Of a stretch of 10,478 bases of DNA, positions 5,973 through 10,478 are shown in pieces (the first letter of the stretch is position 1; each line of letters opens with the position of its first letter). The stretch spans positions 1-10,478 of the forward strand of contig CAURVQ010000041.1 in NCBI GenBank assembly GCA_963528625.1, written 5' to 3'. This stretch comes from CALHVR01 sp963528625. GTDB taxonomy: Bacteria > Fusobacteriota > Fusobacteriia > Fusobacteriales > Leptotrichiaceae. The position numbers and the translations under genes are program-made. Below the pieces are notes generated by a model. The model was not told the DNA's origin. It saw only the letters and a list, made by a program, of their open reading frames with translations, and did not search any database.

Positions 5973-7256
5973 TTAAACTACATACTCAAACTCATACCCT
6001 GCTATAATTATCATGTCTCCTTCTTCAACTCCAGCTTTTTCAAGTTCAATTTCCATACCAAGATTTCTCATCATTTGTAAGAAATTAATAATTCCCTCTT
6101 CCCCTGTAAACACATATTTTCTTAACACATCGTCAACAATTCTTCCATCAACCATAAATACATGTTCCTCAGGGTTCGTAATAATCCAGTCATCTTTTCT
6201 ATTCATATCTCTCAACAAGTCCTCAACTGAATATTCTTCTTCCAATTCCTCTCTCGGAGTTTCCTGAATAAGTTCCCAAGCTTTAGCAAGTACAGGTTTT
6301 ATTCCATCATTTGCAATTACTGAAACAGGATATACAACTTCTGCTCCGTGTTCTTTAACAAATGCTTCAAATTCGTTATATTTTTCATCTTCATAAAGCA
6401 TATCAATTTTGTTCGCCACGACAATTTGCCTTTTTTTAAATAATTTTTCGCTATAATTTTCTAATTCTTTATTAATTTTCAAAAAATCCTCTTTTGGATC
6501 TCTTCCATCAATCCCAGAAATATCAACAATATGAATAATCACTTTACATCTTTCTATATGTTTCAAAAATCTATCTCCAAGTCCTACACCTTCATGTGCC
6601 CCTTCAATAAGTCCCGGAACATCTGCCACTACAAAACTTTCTTCATCTCCCATTCTCACTACTCCCAATTTAGGTTTAAGCGTTGTAAAGTGATAACTTG
6701 CAACTTTAGATTTTGCTGCCGAAACTACATTTATAAAGCTGGATTTTCCAACACTAGGATACCCAACTAACGCTACATCAGCCAATAATTTTAATTCTAA
6801 TTTTATTTTTAATTCTGCACCTTCTTTTCCACTTTCTGCTATTCTTGGTGCTTTTCTTACTGACGATTTAAAATGTATATTTCCTCGTCCTCCATCTCCA
6901 CCTTTTAGAAATATTACCTCTTCTCCCGGATTATCTAAGTCAAGTAATAATCTATTTGTTTCAAAATCTCTAATCATTGTCCCAACTGGTACTTTTATTA
7001 TCAAATCTGTACCATTTTTACCTGTACATCTTGCAGCACTTCCTTTTGTTCCATCTCCAGCCTGAAATTTTTTACTACTTTTAAAGTCTACCAAAGTATT
7101 AATGTTAGGATCGGCTATAAATATAATATCTCCACCTTTTCCACCATCTCCACCGTCTGGACCTCCAAACTGTACAAATTTTTCTCTTCTAAAAGTGGCA
7201 GCTCCATCTCCACCTTTTCCAGAAATTACCGTTATTACACTTTCATCTATAAACAT
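5973..7256 (-). CDS. obgE: Obg-family ribosome-associated GTPase
   Basis: The 427-residue protein has all three Obg parts. First is the glycine-rich Obg fold (1-158, with G-K-G-G-D-G and G-G-P-D-G-G-D-G-G-K-G-G-D). Next is the G domain with G1 GYPSVGKS (165-172), the switch T-T-L (191-193), G3 DVPGLIEG (212-219) and G4 NKID (282-285). Last is a C-terminal OCT domain (about 345-427) as in Gram-positive and fusobacterial Obg. Obg binds the 50S subunit, acts late in its assembly and links growth to guanine nucleotide and ppGpp levels; it is essential in most bacteria. The ATG follows an AAGAGAG site. The gene starts 28 bases after the glycosyltransferase stop and is probably co-transcribed with it. 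Serine at the third position of GYPSVGKS, where many have N, is a mild variation. Confidence 0.97.
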   Translation of the reverse strand: MFIDESVITVISGKGGDGAATFRREKFVQFGGPDGGDGGKGGDIIFIADPNINTLVDFKSSKKFQAGDGTKGSAARCTGKNGTDLIIKVPVGTMIRDFETNRLLLDLDNPGEEVIFLKGGDGGRGNIHFKSSVRKAPRIAESGKEGAELKIKLELKLLADVALVGYPSVGKSSFINVVSAAKSKVASYHFTTLKPKLGVVRMGDEESFVVADVPGLIEGAHEGVGLGDRFLKHIERCKVIIHIVDISGIDGRDPKEDFLKINKELENYSEKLFKKRQIVVANKIDMLYEDEKYNEFEAFVKEHGAEVVYPVSVIANDGIKPVLAKAWELIQETPREELEEEYSVEDLLRDMNRKDDWIITNPEEHVFMVDGRIVDDVLRKYVFTGEEGIINFLQMMRNLGMEIELEKAGVEEGDMIIIAGYEFEYVV

Positions 7257-7284
7257 TTTCTCTCTCTTTCTTTTTATTTCTATT

Positions 7285-8547
7285 TTATTTATTTTTTAAT
7301 AATCTTTCTATTTCCATTTCAAGAACTCTACTCGGATTATATTCCCGTAATCTTTTTGATAAATTTTCAAGCTCAGTCCATTTCTCTTTTTCTTGTACTC
7401 GCTTTATTGCCGAAATTATTGTATCTATTTTTTTTACATTCGCAGGCATCCCTATTTTTGCTAAATCTGCTCTTACCGCAAAATCAAATTGATCGTAATC
7501 GTGCGGAATTATTATCGCAGGTTTTGCATATTTCACACAACTATAAAGTATTCCCGCTCCACCGTGATGAATTACATAGTCCACAACCGGCAATATTTCT
7601 CCATAATCAATATACTTATAAAGATATGTGTTTTCATTTATTTTCTCCACATCTTCATCTTTTCCACTTACATCTCCAAGTGAAATTATAAAAGCTGTAT
7701 CTCTAAAAATTTTTGATAACTGTTCTACCATTTTAATAAGTTCATCTTTTCCCCAAAGTAAATGAGTACCTATTGTAACTAATATTTTTTTCTTAAACGC
7801 TAATTTTTTTACAAATTCATTTTCTCCATTTGAAAATTCAGAAAGACAAGGCCCTGTCCAAATAACTTGTTTTGGAAAATCATCTCTAAATTCTAGCTCT
7901 TTCATTCCTAAAGCTAAAATTGAGTGAGATGAATAAAATATTTCATTTCCTTTTTCATTATACAATTTACAATTCAAATTTTTTATTGATATATTTGCTA
8001 ATTTTATTACTATTTTCTTAAACATTTTTATAAAACTTCTACCAATTCTATCTCTAATTTTATAAAAAATACCAGATTTTGGGTACCAACCACCCATATA
8101 TGTCGGCGTTGTAGTTTTACTTTCTATAATGAACGGCGTTGGCATACTACTTATCCACGGTATATTTAATTCATCTGCTTTCATTCCTGCTGGTACAGCA
8201 ATAAAGTCTGCAATTACAACATCAGGTTTTCTCTCTTTAAACTCCCTATCTAACTGCTCCATTATTTCAGGAATTAATTTTATATTTTCTTTAAATTGAT
8301 TAAATGACACAAAAATATTTGTTTTTTTTGATGTATTCACAATACTTTCAAAAATTTCGGGTTTATTCGGTAAAATAATTTTACACTTTACTCCTAAATT
8401 TTCTAAAAATTCCTTTTTTTTCGCTCCCGTATAAACACAAATATCATATTTATCATTTTTTATAAATGGTTTTATTAACTCAAGAATCGGATTCATATGT
8501 CCACTATATGGCGGAACAACAATATCAATTTTTATTTTATTTTCCAT
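7285..8547 (-). CDS. GT1-type glycosyltransferase (UDP-glucuronosyl/macrolide-transferase-like)
   Basis: The 420-residue protein has the GT-B layout of family GT1. The N-terminal acceptor domain begins with V-V-P-P-Y-S-G-H-M-N-P (10-20), where H17 sits at the usual catalytic-base position, followed by DVVIADF (109-115). The C-terminal donor domain has VTIGTH (257-262), the HHGGAGILYS signature (327-336) and PHDYDQ (348-353), which bind the nucleotide sugar diphosphate and sugar. It has no signal peptide or clear membrane helix, so it acts in the cytoplasm or at the inner face of the membrane. The acceptor cannot be told from sequence: a glycolipid, a small toxic molecule or a secondary metabolite are all possible. 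It starts nine bases after the propeller-glycosylase stop, whose TAAGG supplies part of its ribosome binding site, so translation is probably coupled. Confidence 0.85.
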   Translation of the reverse strand: MENKIKIDIVVPPYSGHMNPILELIKPFIKNDKYDICVYTGAKKKEFLENLGVKCKIILPNKPEIFESIVNTSKKTNIFVSFNQFKENIKLIPEIMEQLDREFKERKPDVVIADFIAVPAGMKADELNIPWISSMPTPFIIESKTTTPTYMGGWYPKSGIFYKIRDRIGRSFIKMFKKIVIKLANISIKNLNCKLYNEKGNEIFYSSHSILALGMKELEFRDDFPKQVIWTGPCLSEFSNGENEFVKKLAFKKKILVTIGTHLLWGKDELIKMVEQLSKIFRDTAFIISLGDVSGKDEDVEKINENTYLYKYIDYGEILPVVDYVIHHGGAGILYSCVKYAKPAIIIPHDYDQFDFAVRADLAKIGMPANVKKIDTIISAIKRVQEKEKWTELENLSKRLREYNPSRVLEMEIERLLKNK

Positions 8548-8556
8548 AGCTTTACC

Positions 8557-10230
8557 TTAAAACAATCTATCTTCCTTTTTTTCAATTTTTTGTTCTATAT
8601 CTCGTTCATATCCTGTCCAATTTATAATGTGTGCCGTATTTCTAAATGAATTTCCATTCAAAAAATCTTTTTCATTTGCAAGATTGCCACAAATCGCAGG
8701 ATGATTATGTTTTATAACATCTCCAGCTAAAATATCTTTTTCAAATATTTCCGCATCTTTCCCCCATAAAAAATAAATTATACTATTATTTTTCATAGAA
8801 ATATATTGAATTAATTCGTGTGTAAATTTATTCCAAAAACTGTGATGTTCCCCAGCTTTTCCAACAATCGTTGTAAGTGCTGCATTTATTAATAACACTC
8901 CTTGTTTTTCCCAACTATCAAAAAGTTTATTTGGAGGTAATATTTCAAAATTCCCTCGTTCAATTTCCGTACGAATCTCATTAATATCTTTTAATTCCCC
9001 CATATAAGTTTTATAAATTAATTTTAACATATTTTTTAACGATGTATTTACTTCCGGATCGCTCCAAGATTCTTTTTTTACTTCAAATGCAAGTCCTGTT
9101 GCTACACCTTTTTGAAAATAAGGGTCTTTACCAATTAAACATACTTTTCTACTTGAAATTTTACTTCTAAACGCTTTAAAAATTTTATCTTTTTCAGGTG
9201 TAAATTCTACTCCGTTTATTTCCATTAATTTCAAAAAATTTAAAATTGAAACTATTTTTTCACTTGTGAAAAATTCAAAATATTCTTTATTTATATTATA
9301 TTCATTTAAAAAATTCTCTCTAAAATTCTTATCTTTTTCTTTTTTTGTCACATCAATTATTTTATACTCCGTTATTGTATTATTCACATCAAGTACAAAT
9401 GCTGTATCTCCAACAACTGATATTTTTACTATTTCATACTTAAATACATTTTCTCTACTTAAAATTTTAAAATTTTCATCAAGAATTATTATTTCTCCAT
9501 TCCCTGTTCCCACATAATAATTTTGCTCATATTTTTTTATATACGATATTTTATTGTCTGATATTTTTATTGAATTATACAATTCATTTTCCAAAATATT
9601 CCATATTTCAAGTTCTCCGTTTAATGTTCCTGCAATATACTTAAATTGTGAAATCGCCGAATGTATATGATTATGCTCTACTTTTATTTCAAAAATTTTA
9701 GCTAATTGCTCGTTAAATATTTTGATTATATTTTTTTGTGTATGAATTTCTCTATATTTTAATATAATATTTTCACCACTTATAAATATTTTATAATTCC
9801 CTTTTGTATCTTCACACGATAATAATTCACTTTTTATAATTTTATTTGTTACCGTATCATACGAACATAAAATATTATTTTCAACATATATTATTTTCCC
9901 ATTTGTAGTAAAATTAATAAATTCAACTACTTTATTTATATCAAAAACTGTATCTAATATTTTCTTTTTAGTGCTATCACATTTCAACACTTTACCTACT
10001 AATGTTGACACAAAAAACATTCCCGATACAAAAAGTTGATTTGACTCTTTTATATATTTTACTTTTTCTGTATTTTTTGCTTTTTTGCCCGTAATAATTT
10101 TTTCAATTTTATTATCTCTTATAAACGCTAATTTATCCCCAGTAATTATTATTCTTTTAGTTACCGGATCTAATTCCATATCTTTTATATTAAAATCATA
10201 ATTTATACTGTTTTCCAAAATTAAGTTCAT
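8557..10230 (-). CDS. Beta-propeller / uracil-DNA glycosylase fusion protein
   Basis: A single 557-codon frame starts at ATG 10230 behind GAGGT. Residues about 16-295 show seven degenerate beta-rich repeats of about 40 residues (near 16-50, 57-95, 101-138, 145-184, 190-224, 227-262, 265-295), several with WD40/PQQ-like wording (GTLNGELEIWNI, GTGNGEIIIL); this fits a seven-bladed propeller. Residues about 310-557 align with family-1 uracil-DNA glycosylase over its whole length: GKDPYF (367-372, family GQDPYH), GLAFEV (379-384), a GVLLIN segment with N449, FLWG (487-490) and H510-P-A (family H-P-S-P). The catalytic Asp (D369), uracil-binding Asn (N449) and His (H510) are kept. H of GQDPYH is F372, Q is K368, and the DNA-intercalating loop after H510 is altered. 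Glycosylase activity is therefore plausible but not assured. It is first gene of the operon with the glycosyltransferase and obgE. Confidence 0.85.
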   Translation of the reverse strand: MNLILENSINYDFNIKDMELDPVTKRIIITGDKLAFIRDNKIEKIITGKKAKNTEKVKYIKESNQLFVSGMFFVSTLVGKVLKCDSTKKKILDTVFDINKVVEFINFTTNGKIIYVENNILCSYDTVTNKIIKSELLSCEDTKGNYKIFISGENIILKYREIHTQKNIIKIFNEQLAKIFEIKVEHNHIHSAISQFKYIAGTLNGELEIWNILENELYNSIKISDNKISYIKKYEQNYYVGTGNGEIIILDENFKILSRENVFKYEIVKISVVGDTAFVLDVNNTITEYKIIDVTKKEKDKNFRENFLNEYNINKEYFEFFTSEKIVSILNFLKLMEINGVEFTPEKDKIFKAFRSKISSRKVCLIGKDPYFQKGVATGLAFEVKKESWSDPEVNTSLKNMLKLIYKTYMGELKDINEIRTEIERGNFEILPPNKLFDSWEKQGVLLINAALTTIVGKAGEHHSFWNKFTHELIQYISMKNNSIIYFLWGKDAEIFEKDILAGDVIKHNHPAICGNLANEKDFLNGNSFRNTAHIINWTGYERDIEQKIEKKEDRLF

Positions 10231-10286
10231 TCTACCTCAACCATTCTTTTTTTATTTTATACTACATCTATTTAAAACTTTTCTAT

Positions 10287-10315
10287 ATTATACTATATTT
10301 TCTATTTTTTTTCAA
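10287..10315 (-). promoter_or_regulatory. Sigma-70 promoter of the glycosylase-glycosyltransferase-obgE operon
   Basis: TTGAAA (10315-10310) and TATAAT (10292-10287) are 17 bp apart on the minus strand, giving a start near 10280 and a leader of about 50 bases. The -35 box overlaps the T-run of the terminator of the gene upstream. No promoter of similar quality was seen between the three genes. Confidence 0.75.
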
Positions 10316-10318
10316 AAA

Positions 10319-10350
10319 AAAATCACACTCACCGAAGTGAATATGATTTT
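10319..10350 (-). terminator. UUCG-loop terminator of the upstream autotransporter gene
   Basis: On the minus strand a 14-bp stem (arms 10350-10337 and 10332-10319, two G-U pairs) is closed by C-UUCG-G, an exceptionally stable tetraloop, and followed by a run of T. It lies about 60 bases past the stop codon at 10413 and ends that transcript. Confidence 0.85.
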
Positions 10351-10412
10351 ATATTTTATAACTAATTACACTATTTTATTATAGTAAAATCGTTAAATTA
10401 TTCTAATTCTTA

Positions 10413-10478
10413 TTAGAAAATACTTCTAACTCCAATTCCTCCTCTTACATTATGACCTTTCGTATCATAACCGACATT
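10413..10478 (-). CDS. C-terminal end of an outer-membrane autotransporter/porin-like protein (partial)
   Basis: The last 21 codons are visible and read NVGYDTKGHNVRGGIGVRSIF before TAA. Alternating residues ending in an aromatic F are typical of the last strand of an outer-membrane barrel, and the Y-D-T-K-G-H-N-x-R wording matches the closing strands of large fusobacterial autotransporters as I recall them. The rest of the gene is beyond the right edge. The family call rests on a very short stretch. Confidence 0.55.
   Translation of the reverse strand, partial: NVGYDTKGHNVRGGIGVRSIF

Noticed and set aside
7356..7691. Plus-strand open frame of 111 codons
   Set aside because: Shadow of the glycosyltransferase donor domain, whose conserved motifs lie on the minus strand.
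1..10478. CRISPR arrays, tRNA or rRNA genes
   Set aside because: No regularly spaced repeats, and no tRNA or rRNA-like conserved segment was seen on either strand.

Overview
The window looks like chromosome of a very AT-rich fusobacterium, most likely Leptotrichia or a close relative. This is inference from protein style: an Obg with fusobacterial wording, a trimeric autotransporter adhesin with YadA-type head motifs, and at the right edge the last 21 residues of what looks like a large autotransporter barrel. No ribosomal RNA is present to settle it. Almost all intact genes lie on the minus strand.

Positions 1-2583 are a graveyard of mobile DNA. Two nearly identical copies of an AT-rich repeat with GGCTCT tips face each other in inverted orientation (1-190 and 2115-2329). 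Between them is a MobV/Pre relaxase gene in two pieces: an N-terminal piece with motif I (283-402) and a coiled-coil C-terminal piece carrying a stop codon (1524-2114). The middle of the relaxase has been replaced by a block of visibly higher GC on the opposite strand. That block holds an intact nicotinamide riboside transporter gene (pnuC), a palindromic operator resembling NiaR sites, and a truncated Nudix-type gene. Just beyond the right-hand repeat is the C-terminal end of a large serine recombinase with an in-frame stop. A MobV relaxase beside a large serine recombinase recalls Tn4451-type mobilizable transposons.

Positions 2691-4374 hold a self-contained transcription unit: a consensus sigma-70 promoter, an OppA-like peptide-binding lipoprotein, and a strong bidirectional terminator. 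The ribosome binding site and the lipoprotein signal peptide both point to an AUA start codon. Positions 4473-5859 hold a trimeric autotransporter adhesin broken by a stop and at least two frame changes, with its promoter and terminator still recognisable.

Positions 5973-10315 form a probable three-gene operon read right to left from a consensus promoter: an unusual fusion of a seven-repeat beta-propeller to a family-1-like uracil-DNA glycosylase, then a GT1-type glycosyltransferase, then the ribosome-associated GTPase Obg. Upstream of the promoter, a UUCG-loop terminator ends the autotransporter gene that runs off the right edge. The propeller-glycosylase fusion is the most novel intact gene here. 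The transporter block sitting inside a dead relaxase is the most informative evolutionary feature.
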